DNA of 64,000 bases from Richelia intracellularis HH01. GTDB taxonomy: Bacteria > Cyanobacteriota > Cyanobacteriia > Cyanobacteriales > Nostocaceae. The stretch covers positions 62,001-126,000 of the forward strand of contig NZ_CAIY01000027.1 of the NCBI RefSeq assembly GCF_000350105.1, given 5' to 3'. Each line of letters begins with the position of its first letter. Position 1 is the stretch's first letter. Positions 10,613 to 20,163 of the stretch are shown piece by piece. Below the pieces are notes generated by a model. That model saw only the letters and a program-made list of their open reading frames with translations, was not told the DNA's origin and searched no databases. The translations under genes and the position numbers were made by a program.

Positions 10613-12667
10613 ATGTCAAAAATCACAATTAATTCCATATCTATTGATCCAGATGCTCAAAAGAGCACTATTGCTTTTAACTCCTTAATGAGTTCTGACA
10701 GCTCTGACTCTAACTATATTTTGGTACAAACTGATGTTCCTCTCAACCGTAGTCAGAAGACTCAGTTAATTAATTTAGACGCCATAATACTGGAATATGT
10801 ACCCGAGAACACTTACATCTGTCGTTATGATTTGGTGGATCTAAATGTAATTCGTAATTTACCCTTTGTGAAATGGACAAATGTTTATTTACAAGGGTTT
10901 AAAATATCACCCCGCCTACTTGTTGATGATAGTCTTAGGATGTCAGGTGCAAGAAGTCTTATAGAATTGGATTCCGTGGAAACAACTATATTGCATCATC
11001 CACAGACTGTAGTTGCAACTCTACATAGAAATGTTGTTATTAATAATAACTTGCGTGAGCGTATTGCAAATGCAGCTAGAATTGATCAGGAATCTATGCA
11101 TTTTAATGGCAACTCAGTACAGTTGCTGCTACAAGCCCAATACCTGTCGGATCTTGCACACATTGATGAAGTAAGACATGTAGAAGAATATATAACACCA
11201 CAATTCTTTGATAGTAAGGCTGTAGAAATATTACAAGCCAATCTTACCTATGCTGCTGCCCCATTAGAAGGGGAAGGAGAAATAATTGCCATTGCAGATA
11301 CAGGGTTTGATAAAGGTACTTTGGATGATGTTCACTCAGCCTTCACTGGTAGAGTGGTCAAGCTTTATGCATTGGGGCGAAAGACTGCTAGCGATCCTGA
11401 TGGACATGGGACTCATGTTGCTGGTTCTGTCCTGGGAGATGGTTATTCGGAAACCATGGGGGGAGAAATTCGTGGTACTGCCCCCAAAGCCAAATTGGTA
11501 TTACAATCAATCCTAGATTGTAGTGGTGGTCTAGGAGGTTTACCAGGAGACTTAAATGACTTATTCTCTCCTCCCTATAATGATTATGGGGCAAGAATAC
11601 ATACAAATTCGTGGGGGGCTGCTAACCATGGTGTATATAATATTTTTTGTCAGCAGGTAGACCAATTTGCTTGGGAACATCGAGATATGGTAATTTGCTT
11701 TGCTGCTGGTAATGATGGGCGTGATAGCAATTTAAATGGGATAATCGATAATGGTTCCATTGGTGCACCAGGAGCATCAAAAAATTGTATTACAGTTGGA
11801 GCTAGTGAAAATAATAGACCGGAACAAGCCAAGCCATATAGTACTTTAAGAGTATATAAATCCGAACCCATTGCCTCTGATGGTTGGTCTACAAACCCGG
11901 AAGGTATAGCAGCCTTTAGCAGTCGCGGACCAACCCAAAACGGTCGTATTAAACCTGACGTAGTTGCTCCGGGAACAGCAATCCTTTCAGCTCTTTCCCG
12001 AAAAGCTCCGGGCAATAATACATTTGGTACTTCTACTGATCCCAATTATTACTTTTTGGCAGGAACCAGTATGGCAACCCCACTGGTTGCAGGGTGTGCA
12101 GCTCTGATACGGGAATACTTTCGTAAACAATATAACCATAAGCCCAGTAGTGCTTTAGTCAAAGCCATGTTGATAAATGGTGCTCAGGATATAACTGGTC
12201 AATATATACCTTCCGAAGCAGGAGATATTCCCAATTTTGCCGAAGGTTTTGGACGGGTTAACTTAACTACCACGATAGGACCAAGGACTAAAAATGAGAT
12301 AGTAGTCATCAAAGATGAAGATACTGCCTTAGATACGGGAGATGAAGAAAAAACAGAAGTGGAAATTACTGAGGAAAAATCGACATTAAAAGTAACCTTG
12401 GTATGGACAGATTATCCTGGAGAAGCACTGCAAAATGATCTAGACCTAACTGTACGCCATGAGGAAGGGAAAGAACGACATGGGAACATGTCTCCATTAT
12501 CCACAGGTTTTGATCGTTGCAATAACGTAGAACAAGTTATATGGCAAGGTATAAACCCAGGTAAACTGGAAGTTATTATTCATGCCCATAGAATTATAGA
12601 GCCCCAATCTTATGCTTTGGTTATAAGGATTATAGATAATAAAACTTGTCACCATTCAAGTAGTTAA
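10613..12667 (+). CDS. S8 family serine peptidase (subtilisin-like)
   Basis: A 684-residue subtilase. The catalytic triad is Asp229 (AIADTGFDKG), His265 (DGHGTHVAGS) and Ser486 (AGTSMATPLVAG); the oxyanion-hole Asn lies in CFAAGNDGRD. The first ~220 residues form a separate N-terminal domain and about 120 residues after the catalytic domain form a probable beta-rich C-terminal domain (VTLVWTDYPGEALQNDLDLTVR). No signal peptide is obvious, so the protein may act inside the cell or leave by another route. I chose the ATG at 10613 (MSKITINSIS); a TTG at 10592 would add only seven residues. It follows the phycobiliprotein-like gene closely, and co-transcription is plausible. Confidence 0.93.
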   Translation: MSKITINSISIDPDAQKSTIAFNSLMSSDSSDSNYILVQTDVPLNRSQKTQLINLDAIILEYVPENTYICRYDLVDLNVIRNLPFVKWTNVYLQGFKISPRLLVDDSLRMSGARSLIELDSVETTILHHPQTVVATLHRNVVINNNLRERIANAARIDQESMHFNGNSVQLLLQAQYLSDLAHIDEVRHVEEYITPQFFDSKAVEILQANLTYAAAPLEGEGEIIAIADTGFDKGTLDDVHSAFTGRVVKLYALGRKTASDPDGHGTHVAGSVLGDGYSETMGGEIRGTAPKAKLVLQSILDCSGGLGGLPGDLNDLFSPPYNDYGARIHTNSWGAANHGVYNIFCQQVDQFAWEHRDMVICFAAGNDGRDSNLNGIIDNGSIGAPGASKNCITVGASENNRPEQAKPYSTLRVYKSEPIASDGWSTNPEGIAAFSSRGPTQNGRIKPDVVAPGTAILSALSRKAPGNNTFGTSTDPNYYFLAGTSMATPLVAGCAALIREYFRKQYNHKPSSALVKAMLINGAQDITGQYIPSEAGDIPNFAEGFGRVNLTTTIGPRTKNEIVVIKDEDTALDTGDEEKTEVEITEEKSTLKVTLVWTDYPGEALQNDLDLTVRHEEGKERHGNMSPLSTGFDRCNNVEQVIWQGINPGKLEVIIHAHRIIEPQSYALVIRIIDNKTCHHSSS

Positions 12668-12698
12668 AAGTATATCAATATCTGGAATTATCTGGCTA

Positions 12699-13001
12699 TT
12701 ACAAAATTATATCAGGGTCACAAGTTCTGTCTGATATCCGCTTGTGATTTTGTAAGTGCCCGTTGGGGTTTATTTTAAATTCACTGTTAAAATAGTCGTG
12801 AAATGAATTACTTAAATTCATCCCAACGTTGCTTTCTCCAAGTTTTTGCATACAAATCACCATAATTTTGTTTTGCTCACTTCGAGAGAACATATTGGTA
12901 AAAGTCAGATCATGATACTGCTTCTTGACATATTTCGTAACTTTCTTTGTCATCTGGGAAGCTTGAGAAATTAAATAGTGATCACTGCGATTACCAGCCA
13001 T
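12699..13001 (-). CDS. Hypothetical protein, 100 residues
   Basis: I do not recognise a family. The frame encodes a basic, polar protein (MTKKVTKYVKKQYHDLTF near the N-terminus) with no membrane segment or known motif. Composition is protein-like rather than random, but it may be a remnant of a longer gene. It sits tail-to-tail with the subtilase gene (31 bases apart) and diverges from cpeC. Its 3' end overlaps a small imperfect inverted repeat (TCACAAG 12718-12724 with CTTGTGA 12741-12747) that could end subtilase transcription. Confidence 0.35.
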   Translation of the reverse strand: MAGNRSDHYLISQASQMTKKVTKYVKKQYHDLTFTNMFSRSEQNKIMVICMQKLGESNVGMNLSNSFHDYFNSEFKINPNGHLQNHKRISDRTCDPDIIL

Positions 13002-13321
13002 TATTTTAAGCAGATCTTAAATGAGTACTGCCTGCAAGGACTTCTAACAATCTTTCTTGATAACAGGAAGCTTCATTGATTTATTTAAGTAAACCTTCCA
13101 GAGTTGAGACTATTTTAGTAGTATAGAGTTGTTGGCCTACATGGCAACCAAATGAATTATTAAAGGTTAAGTTAAGATACATAAAGTAAATTCATAAATC
13201 TTGATAATTCTAAGTCCTGGTTTATATGAAGATTATAATTGAACAGGGTGTAAAACTCTAGGAAATATGACGCTAAAGTCATTTTCAGCTATTGATATAG
13301 CAAGACTTGGAAATTAGTTAG

Positions 13322-13364
13322 GGTATTCATAAATTATTTGCTCATACAAACAATTATGAATACC
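13322..13364 (+). promoter_or_regulatory. Hairpin in the cpeC leader
   Basis: A perfect 11-bp inverted repeat (GGTATTCATAA 13322-13332, complement 13354-13364) with a 21-base loop lies 59 bases upstream of the cpeC ATG. In Fremyella a stem-loop in the cpeC 5' leader mediates repression of the cpeCDESTR operon (the Cgi pathway). This hairpin is in the right place for a counterpart. No T-run follows, so it is unlikely to be a simple terminator. Confidence 0.4.
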
Positions 13365-13423
13365 TGCAAGATAGATCAGCATTCCTTCTCAGCTTTTATT
13401 CTGAATATGTGGAGATACCATTA

Positions 13424-14287
13424 ATGATTTTTGGAGCCGCTTCACGCCTGGGTCTAAGCCGATTTGATGAAACCCCACCCTTAGAAAGGGTTTCTGGTGC
13501 ATCATCTGAAGACCTAGACATAATTATTAGGGCAGTTTACCGACAAGTTTTAGGAAATTCCTATGTGATGGAAAGTGAAAGACTTTCTGTCCTTGAATCC
13601 GAGTTTAAACTTGGTAAATTAAGCATCTGCGAATTTGTACGGATGTTAGCACAATCAGATTTATACCGTTCTCGTTTTTTTACTAGTTGTGCTCGTTATC
13701 GGGCAATCGAGCTGAATTTCCGCCACCTATTAGGACGTACCCCCTTAGGCTTGGAAGAAATGCAGTTACACAGCACTATCATCGACACAATGGGATTTGA
13801 AGCTGAGATAGACTCGTACGTGTATAGCGACGAGTACCAAAATATCTTTGGTGAGAATTGTGTACCTTATATTCGTGGTTATAGGACAGAGGCTTGTGGA
13901 AGTTTATTACAATTTACACATTTTTTCCAGATGGTGCGTGGTGCTTCCAATAGTAGCCTGAAGGGTGATTTAGCTGGTAAACGCCCCAAGTTAAACAGTT
14001 TAGTTATTAACAGCATACCTACTCCCATCGTTTCACCTTCTAGTGCTGGTTCACTATTCTACAATCCTCCGCTCAGCCCTAGAACACGTCATGGTGTGGG
14101 TGCAAGTGCAGAAGGTAAGGTATTCCGGATTGAAGTTACTGGTTATAAATCCAATACAGTGAACAAAATCTCCAGATTCCGCCGTTCCAATCAAGTTTAC
14201 TTGGTACCCTTTGATAGGCTATCCGAAGAATACAAGCGTATTCATAAACAAGGTGGTGTAATTGCCAGTATTACCCCTGTAAACTAG
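13424..14287 (+). CDS. cpeC: Phycoerythrin-associated rod linker CpeC
   Basis: A phycobilisome rod linker that seats phycoerythrin hexamers on the rod. The 287-residue protein starts MIFGAASRLGLSRFDETPP. It has the PBS linker domain at about residues 30-180 (IRAVYRQVLGNSYVMESER, RFFTSCARYRAIELNFRHLL, GFEAEIDSYV) and a C-terminal CpcD-like domain (VFRIEVTGYKS, then YKRIHKQGGVIASITPV). The ATG at 13424 is preceded by GGAG at good spacing. A GTG at 13409 is less likely. As the first gene of cpeC-D-E-S-T-R it matches the Fremyella operon, and the sequence resembles CpeC rather than CpcC or PecC. An unusual 760-base gap separates it from cpeD. Confidence 0.9.
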   Translation: MIFGAASRLGLSRFDETPPLERVSGASSEDLDIIIRAVYRQVLGNSYVMESERLSVLESEFKLGKLSICEFVRMLAQSDLYRSRFFTSCARYRAIELNFRHLLGRTPLGLEEMQLHSTIIDTMGFEAEIDSYVYSDEYQNIFGENCVPYIRGYRTEACGSLLQFTHFFQMVRGASNSSLKGDLAGKRPKLNSLVINSIPTPIVSPSSAGSLFYNPPLSPRTRHGVGASAEGKVFRIEVTGYKSNTVNKISRFRRSNQVYLVPFDRLSEEYKRIHKQGGVIASITPVN

Positions 14288-15047
14288 GAGAGGATAAACC
14301 AAAAAGCGAACTGCTTTCCCACAACTCACATCTGCCTTAATGAATGTGGGGTGATTTTATGGAAAGTCCAGATATATGTTGGTTATGACATATTGATTTT
14401 ATGGAATTTGTGCGGAGATTTATCTATTTATAGAAACATTCTATGTCATTCCCTATCTGATGGGAGGCCAGTTCTTATTAACTGATGAATCACAATTGTA
14501 CAATCGTGGTATAACAGTCCATAATGTTGTTGTTCAACAAACAGGTAAAACAGACTTTATCAAAGCTATTACCTTACAAGGCGTGAACCAGGGGATTTTG
14601 TGGAATTGGATTTTATCGATTTACCTGGCTGTAAACTCCCTCAAGTAGAGATTGAGAGATATACCCTTCCCTCCGCTCTTCACATATATGTCTGTTAACC
14701 ACATACCACTATTGCTAAGCTTAATCTTATTGGGAATTCCTCTGGTACTTCTGCTGCTAATTTAGTTACAGGTTCTAAATTTGTATAGTTTTCGTTTTCC
14801 TAGTACTACAGGGTCTATTATTCCGGGCAGTAATCCAACTCATGAAACAAAATTTAATAAGCATACCTGGAGTGATATAAATTTTTCTGCTCTAGAATTA
14901 TGGAGATGTAATGGGGGTATAAGCAAAGCCCTATTACATCTCTACCCTTGTAGGATTATGGATTTCAATGAATTGCAATAGCAATTCCTTTATCTATTTC
15001 AAATTACCAGAAATACAATAAACTCACTTGACACAGGAAATATTTTC
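14288..15047 (+). pseudogene. cpeC-cpeD gap with a decayed coding stretch
   Basis: The gap contains an apparently broken reading frame. From 14460 it reads GGQFLLTDESQLYNRGITVHNVVV and KTDFIKAITLQGVNQG. At about 14593 the sense-like text shifts frame to GDFVELDFIDLPGCKLPQVE and YTLPSALHIYVC, ending near 14697. A hydrophobic stretch (LLLSLILLGIPLVLLLLI) follows in yet another frame to about 14767. This suggests a degenerated gene with frameshifts. I cannot name its family. A second frame at 14781-14981 has no recognisable content. Transcription of cpeD must cross it or start within it. Confidence 0.4.
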
Positions 15048-15827
15048 ATGGTCCTCTGGTTAGAAGATGCTGAAGTTATGGAATTGTACCCTAACGTTGC
15101 AGAAGATGAATTACAAAAACTAATTCGGGCAGTATATAAGCAAGTATTGGGTAATTACCATATAATGGACTGCGAGCGTATAACGAGTGGAGAGTCCTTG
15201 TTAAGAAATGGTGATATTACTGTAAGAGGCTTTGTCAGATTGGTAGCTCAATCTAAGCTATATTGTTCCAAGTTCTTTGAGAATTCTTCTCCCTACCGTT
15301 TTATTGAGCTTAATTTTAAACATCTGCTAGGACGTGCACCCCAGGCTCAGAGTGAAATTTCCGAACATGTAATAATTTACAATAATCAAGGCTATGAAGC
15401 CGAAATAGATTCTTACATTAATAGTGATGAGTATCTATCCAATTTTGGCGAAAACATAGTTCCTTTCACCCGTTGTAATCGCACCCAGGTAGGTATTAGA
15501 AGTGTTGGTTTTAACCGTACTTTTGCCTTAAATCGTGGATTTGCCGCTAATGATATTGGAAAGGAAGCACAATTAATCATTGATGTAGCTAGGAACTTAG
15601 GGACAAAGATAACTACACCTAATAATTATGGTTCAGGAGTTCATAGCAATACCAGCAAGCGCTACCGAATTAAAGCTTCTATCATAAATAGAACTGCTAG
15701 GCTAAATCGTTTGAGCAGGATGGAATACAATGTTGACTATAGTCAGCTATCCCAGCAAGTTCAGAACATTATTAATAATGGTGGCAGGATTAGCAGTGTA
15801 ACTGAAGTCAGCCAGTATAAAAACTAA
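15048..15827 (+). CDS. cpeD: Phycoerythrin-associated rod linker (CpeD)
   Basis: A 259-residue rod linker for phycoerythrin. The PBS linker domain occupies about residues 15-150 (LIRAVYKQVLGNYHIMDCER, FIELNFKHLLGRAP, GYEAEIDSYINSDEYLSNFG). A conserved GFNRTFALNRGFAANDIG and a short CpcD-like C-terminal domain (KRYRIKA...VDYSQLSQQVQNIINNGGRI) follow. It is closely similar to the next gene, so the two are tandem paralogs. The names cpeD and cpeE are assigned by order, and a swap is possible. An AGGAA at 15034-15038 precedes the ATG. Confidence 0.85.
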   Translation: MVLWLEDAEVMELYPNVAEDELQKLIRAVYKQVLGNYHIMDCERITSGESLLRNGDITVRGFVRLVAQSKLYCSKFFENSSPYRFIELNFKHLLGRAPQAQSEISEHVIIYNNQGYEAEIDSYINSDEYLSNFGENIVPFTRCNRTQVGIRSVGFNRTFALNRGFAANDIGKEAQLIIDVARNLGTKITTPNNYGSGVHSNTSKRYRIKASIINRTARLNRLSRMEYNVDYSQLSQQVQNIINNGGRISSVTEVSQYKN

Positions 15828-15899
15828 CTGAGCTGTATACCAATTTAGAGATGGGAATTGAAATCAACTTTTAAGTCTAACATTGAGGAGATATCTCAT

Positions 15900-16667
15900 A
15901 TGGCACTTTGGATAGCCGACACAGAACCATTAGAACTGCGTCCTAATGCAACAGAAAATGACTTGCAGAATATTATTCGAGCAGTTTACAAACAGGTGTT
16001 GGGAAATATACATCTGATGGAAAGTCAACGTTTTACTAATGCTGAGTCTTTGCTACGTAATGGTAGTATTTCCGTAAAAGGTTTTGTCAAACTAGTAGCT
16101 CAGTCAGATTTATACTTTTCTTTGTTCTGTGAGTCTTCTTCTGCATATCGCTTTATTGAGCTAAACTTCAAGCATCTCCTAGGCCGCGCCCCCCAAGACC
16201 AAGCAGAAATTTCCGGACATGTAAATACTTTTATTAGCCAAGGTTACAAGGCTGAAATTAATTCTTACATTGATAGTGAGGAATATATACTGAACTATGG
16301 AGAATATATTGTTCCTTACACTCGCGGCAATAAAACCCAAATAGGTCTTAAGAATGTTGCTTTTAACCGTACATTTGCCCTAAATAGGGGATTTGCTGCT
16401 AATGATATTGGTAATCAGGCTAAGTTAATTACTGATGTGGGTGTAAACTTGGGTACCAAAATCACCTATCCTACTAGTGCTTCTGGTATCAAAGATAATA
16501 CAGGTAAGCGCTTTCGTATTCATGTGGCAAAAGCCACCTATGGTCCCAGAGTTACCCGAAGTAAACAAACTTTTGAGGTGGGATATGGCCAGATGTCTCA
16601 AAAAATAAGGAATATCCAGAAATCTGGTGGGAAAATTCTAAGTATTAGTGAAGCAAATAGTTATTAA
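15900..16667 (+). CDS. cpeE: Phycoerythrin-associated rod linker (CpeE)
   Basis: A 255-residue rod linker, tandem paralog of the gene before it. I start it at MALWIADTEPLELRP, just after GAGGAG at 15885-15890; the upstream ATG at 15858 lacks such a signal. The PBS linker domain (IIRAVYKQVLGNIHLMESQR, YRFIELNFKHLLGRAP, INSYIDSEEY) is followed by VAFNRTFALNRGFAANDIG and a CpcD-like end (KRFRIHVAKATYG...VGYGQMSQKIRNIQKSGGKI). It should occupy a distal phycoerythrin disc of the rod. cpeS follows after 307 bases. Confidence 0.85.
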   Translation: MALWIADTEPLELRPNATENDLQNIIRAVYKQVLGNIHLMESQRFTNAESLLRNGSISVKGFVKLVAQSDLYFSLFCESSSAYRFIELNFKHLLGRAPQDQAEISGHVNTFISQGYKAEINSYIDSEEYILNYGEYIVPYTRGNKTQIGLKNVAFNRTFALNRGFAANDIGNQAKLITDVGVNLGTKITYPTSASGIKDNTGKRFRIHVAKATYGPRVTRSKQTFEVGYGQMSQKIRNIQKSGGKILSISEANSY

Positions 16668-16974
16668 AGTAATGTAGAGGTTGGCGTTGGTATGTTAGCT
16701 TGATCATTAATACGATTTATGGATAAGTAAATCATACATCCAATCTCAAATTTCTGCTCAACAATTAGTTTTTAGTAAATTAGTTATTGGCTATAGTATT
16801 TAAGTATTGGCTGATAGCTGATTACTAAGAACCATGGTATTTGCATTGTAATGTACAGTTTTCCAAAATTAACTTAGTTAGAATAATATTTTTGTTTTAG
16901 GAGTCAAATTAAAAAGCATAAGCAGAAACAAGAATGCTTCAAAAAGCTGCTGGGAAGTAATAACAAAAATCTAA
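16668..16974. other. cpeE-cpeS spacer
   Basis: A 307-base AT-rich spacer within the linker/lyase operon. I see no gene or strong hairpin. It is long for an operon gap, so an extra promoter is possible. Confidence 0.4.
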
Positions 16975-17535
16975 ATGGGAACGAGAAAGTTGGTGGATAT
17001 TACTCAGTTTATTAAGCAATCATTTGGCTTGTGGAAAGCACAACGCAGTGCACACCACCTGGCTTTTGCACACTTTGAAGCAGTGGAGTCGAGAATAAAG
17101 GTTTCAGAAATCACTCCGGATGATTCCAGAGTCATTGAACTTTGTAGGTCAAATCAGATAGAGCCGAAAAGAGCTATTATGCCTTTTCAAATGACATGGG
17201 AAGGACATTCAGACTGGGATGATGGTGAGGTGATGGAAGGTAGCTGTATTTTAGTACCAATCCCAGACAAAGATCGGCCAAATCAAGGTAAACTACTCAG
17301 AGATCAAGGATATGCAGAGATGATTGCTGCTGTTGGTAATTATAATATTACGGAAGATGGGACTTTTATACTAATAACTGAATATAAACGAGCAGCAGCA
17401 GAAGAGAAAATTTGGTTTGTAAATCCAAACTTACGGTGTCGGGTATCTCTAATTAAAACTAGTAATGGTACCGGCGTGGTTACTGCTTCTTTTTCTTCAG
17501 AAATTCGTTCTTTGAAGGCAGATAGTAACTTCTAA
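16975..17535 (+). CDS. cpeS: Phycoerythrobilin lyase CpeS (CpcS/CpeS family)
   Basis: A lipocalin-like bilin lyase. CpeS family members attach phycoerythrobilin to the conserved Cys82-type site of the phycoerythrin beta subunit. The 186-residue protein carries family blocks SFGLWKAQRSAHHLAFAHFE, MTWEGHSDWD, GKLLRDQGYAEMIAAVGNYN, LITEYKRAAAEEKIWFVNPN and TASFSSEIR. It lies between linkers and cpeT as in the cpeCDESTR operon. A second, more CpcS-like paralog occurs at 28332, consistent with a division of labour between phycoerythrin and phycocyanin/allophycocyanin. Confidence 0.9.
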   Translation: MGTRKLVDITQFIKQSFGLWKAQRSAHHLAFAHFEAVESRIKVSEITPDDSRVIELCRSNQIEPKRAIMPFQMTWEGHSDWDDGEVMEGSCILVPIPDKDRPNQGKLLRDQGYAEMIAAVGNYNITEDGTFILITEYKRAAAEEKIWFVNPNLRCRVSLIKTSNGTGVVTASFSSEIRSLKADSNF

Positions 17536-17597
17536 TTTTTAAGTTGATATAATCATATATAGTCTAGTCTTCATATGATTTAATTAGGATTTAAATC

Positions 17598-18212
17598 ATG
17601 ACAGCATCATTTAATACAATACAGTTGCAAGCCAATAATTTAGTTACTCTTGCAAATTGGATGGCAGGAGATTTCAGTAACTACAAACAGTCATTTGATA
17701 ATCCCAAATTATATGCTCATATCCACATTTCCTTTCGCCCTTTACCCTTTGATTTTTTTAATAGTATTGGTTTTTATTCCGAGCAAGCTTATGACTATGA
17801 TTTATGGACCCCATATCGTCAAGGAGTACACAAATTAGTAGAGCAAGAGAAACAAGTTTATATCGAAAATTATAGTCTTCAAGACTCAATACTTTATGCA
17901 GGTGCTTCCCGGGAATTAGATATTCTTAGAACCATTACTCAGGATAGCATTAAAAGACGTTATAACTGTTCTATGATTTTCCGGAGAGATGGAGAAATGT
18001 TTCATGGGATAGTAGAACCTGGAAATTCCTGTCTAATTGAAAAAAAGGGATGTTTGACATATTTGGTAAGTGATGTAGAAATAACTGAAACAACCTGGAA
18101 GAGCATAGATAGAGGCATGCATCCAGAAACCCATGAACAAATATGGGGTTCAGAGCATGGTCCCTTATACTTTGAAAAAGTACGAAGTTTCGCAAATGAG
18201 TTAACGTCATGA
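17598..18212 (+). CDS. cpeT: Bilin lyase CpeT (CpcT/CpeT family)
   Basis: CpeT attaches bilin to the C-terminal-region cysteine of beta phycoerythrin (conventionally Cys165; here Cys167 of CpeB). The 204-residue protein shows the family pattern: LVTLANWMAGDFSNYKQSF, YAHIHISFRPLPFDFF, FYSEQAYDYDLWTPYRQGVH, CSMIFRRDGEMFHGIVEPG and a C-terminal ETHEQIWGSEHGPLYFEKV. It follows cpeS by 62 bases and precedes cpeR by 77 bases, the expected operon order. Confidence 0.93.
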   Translation: MTASFNTIQLQANNLVTLANWMAGDFSNYKQSFDNPKLYAHIHISFRPLPFDFFNSIGFYSEQAYDYDLWTPYRQGVHKLVEQEKQVYIENYSLQDSILYAGASRELDILRTITQDSIKRRYNCSMIFRRDGEMFHGIVEPGNSCLIEKKGCLTYLVSDVEITETTWKSIDRGMHPETHEQIWGSEHGPLYFEKVRSFANELTS

Positions 18213-18289
18213 GCTATGTCATAAATTAACCGTTAATTCAAAATTATATAAATTACTGGAAAGCAAGCATGTGTTACTAGCTATGTTGT

Positions 18290-18595
18290 ATGTTGCCGCC
18301 AGAAGCTCAAAAAAAGATGCAGTGTTGGATCCGTAGTCGTCATTTAATTTCTTCCCGTAATTTCTTCATTTTCGAAACAGTAGACTATGCTACTATTGAA
18401 AGATTTTCCGAATGTATTTATACTTTAGGAGGTGCTTTAATCTCAGTGGATGCAGTAGACAAAATTTGGATGGGAAACCACCGGCAAGTTATTCTTTATA
18501 GAGCAAAAGCAAGTTTACATACCCCCTGTCATGAGCTCAAACAATACTGGATTAAATATGGTAGTTTTCACACTCGTTTTGATAGATATTTATGA
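18290..18595 (+). CDS. cpeR: CpeR, activator of the cpeBA genes
   Basis: CpeR is a small protein required in Fremyella for expression of cpeBA. The 101-residue product has its hallmark blocks KKMQCWIRSRHLISSRNFFIF, GGALISVDAVDKIWMGNHRQ and LKQYWIKYGSFHTRFDRYL. The chosen ATG at 18290 gives MLPPEAQKK, the family's N-terminus. An ATG at 18283 is in another frame. As the last gene of cpeC-D-E-S-T-R, it probably couples linker and lyase synthesis to activation of the opposite-strand cpeB-A-Y-Z genes 8 kb away. Confidence 0.9.
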   Translation: MLPPEAQKKMQCWIRSRHLISSRNFFIFETVDYATIERFSECIYTLGGALISVDAVDKIWMGNHRQVILYRAKASLHTPCHELKQYWIKYGSFHTRFDRYL

Positions 18596-20163
18596 AAATA
18601 TAGAATTTTTAATTGATAGTAAGTAATCTACAAACAAAATAAGTCTTATGAATAAATAGAAGTAGAAAGTTTCAAGCTAACTATTTAAGTATATGGCTTG
18701 AATTTAGTTCAGATAATCGTATTTTTATTAAGTGGGTAAAATTATCTTCTCCAGGGCTAATAGATGTTCGATGTTATTCATTTCATCTTATTTTTATTAT
18801 TTTAGAATTGACGTTATTAATATATCATTTATATTGACTATACAGTCGTATATTTAGGGCAATTTTAATGTCACAAAAAATCATAAAATTGCCATTAAAT
18901 ATGGTCAAACATACTTAAGGTTAATAACATAATGGCCCTAAAAAAAAGATGATTTCAGGAAGAACTATTTCCAATATATAGTTTACACCTAAATTCTAAG
19001 AAAGCTAAAAAGAAATGAGAATAAATAAACAAAAATAACTTAGTAAATAGAGCAACTAATTAGAGAATTAATCCTAAATATTGATGGAGAAAGGTTACCC
19101 CCACAGAAGAAAAACATAAGTGGTAAAACCAAGGTTTTGTATATAAACAATACACTAGGCCAAGCAGGAAAACTAGTCCAGATAGTATTAGAATACTTGA
19201 TTTTTTTTGCTAGAGCAGTCCGGGAAATTGGTTTAAGATTGGAAATATTGACAGATAAACAATTCGAGAGGAAATTGAAATATGAATTATAAAAATAAAT
19301 GAATATAAGGGACTTAAATATACCATAGATGAAAGCCGGAACTCATTATCAAAGTAGGCAGAAAATAGTGTGGAATACTTGGATGAAAAATGACAAAAGG
19401 TAGGAGGCATTGATATCAAGATAAAGTATCCCAATAATATTTAGAACAAGCATTACGTGGAGAGCATTCAAATAATGATTATGTGTGAAGAATGATATAT
19501 AAGGATTTTCTTCTAGACAGGATGGATCAGTTAATCTGTGCAGGACAATCAGGACCGGTTTCATTTAGATATGATTATACTTTCTCTTGGGTATATTATT
19601 ATAATAGTCAACTAAAAGACTGGGGCTTTTAAAGAAGCTATGTAAATGACACAAGTAGCTCCCTGCATAACAATAAAGAGAATAACAGCAAAATTGAAAT
19701 TGCGATATGAACTAGAGGAGGTAGCTGCAGAAAATTTGAAAGCATCAGGTATGGAGGATGATATTTTTTACAATTTCTTCAACAAGAATAAATTTGTAGG
19801 AGGGGAAGATATATCCAATTACGGTATGACAAATGAGGGGCTAAAAAAACAGGAGTAAAGATTTGAGACTTTGATGTTCGCAGAATGGAACATTGTAAAA
19901 AAGTAATTTTTATACACATAAGTCTAGAAGATAAGAGCCTCAAAGACAGAGATAAAAATAAGATATCGTATCAAGGACTCTCCCAACAAATAACTGTGTA
20001 AACACTACTGAATGAAGCCTTTACAAAAATCAATAATAAAACAGTTTGCCAGGGAGTAGCCCAATCTAGGAGTATCAGAATACTACAAGTATTTCAGATA
20101 TTTTCTAAGTTGAAAGTCAATAATAAATAAGTCAAGAATAAATAAGTATTTTAAGGAGAGAAC
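18596..20163. other. 1.6-kb region without an intact gene
   Basis: AT-rich and rich in stops. Short protein-like islands occur, for example FARAVREIGLRLEILTDKQ at about 19200-19265, and a 70-codon plus-strand frame at 19646-19858. None can be joined into a gene I recognise. It may be a fully decayed gene 3' of cpeR. A ribosome-binding AAGGAGAG at 20152-20159 belongs to the next gene. Confidence 0.4.

Noticed and set aside
13424-14287. Assignment as phycoerythrocyanin or phycocyanin linker (PecC/CpcC)
   Set aside because: The text SRLGLSRFDETPP and FFTSCARYRAIELNFRHLL fits CpeC, and the downstream order cpeD-E-S-T-R supports phycoerythrin; no pec or cpc subunit genes are present.
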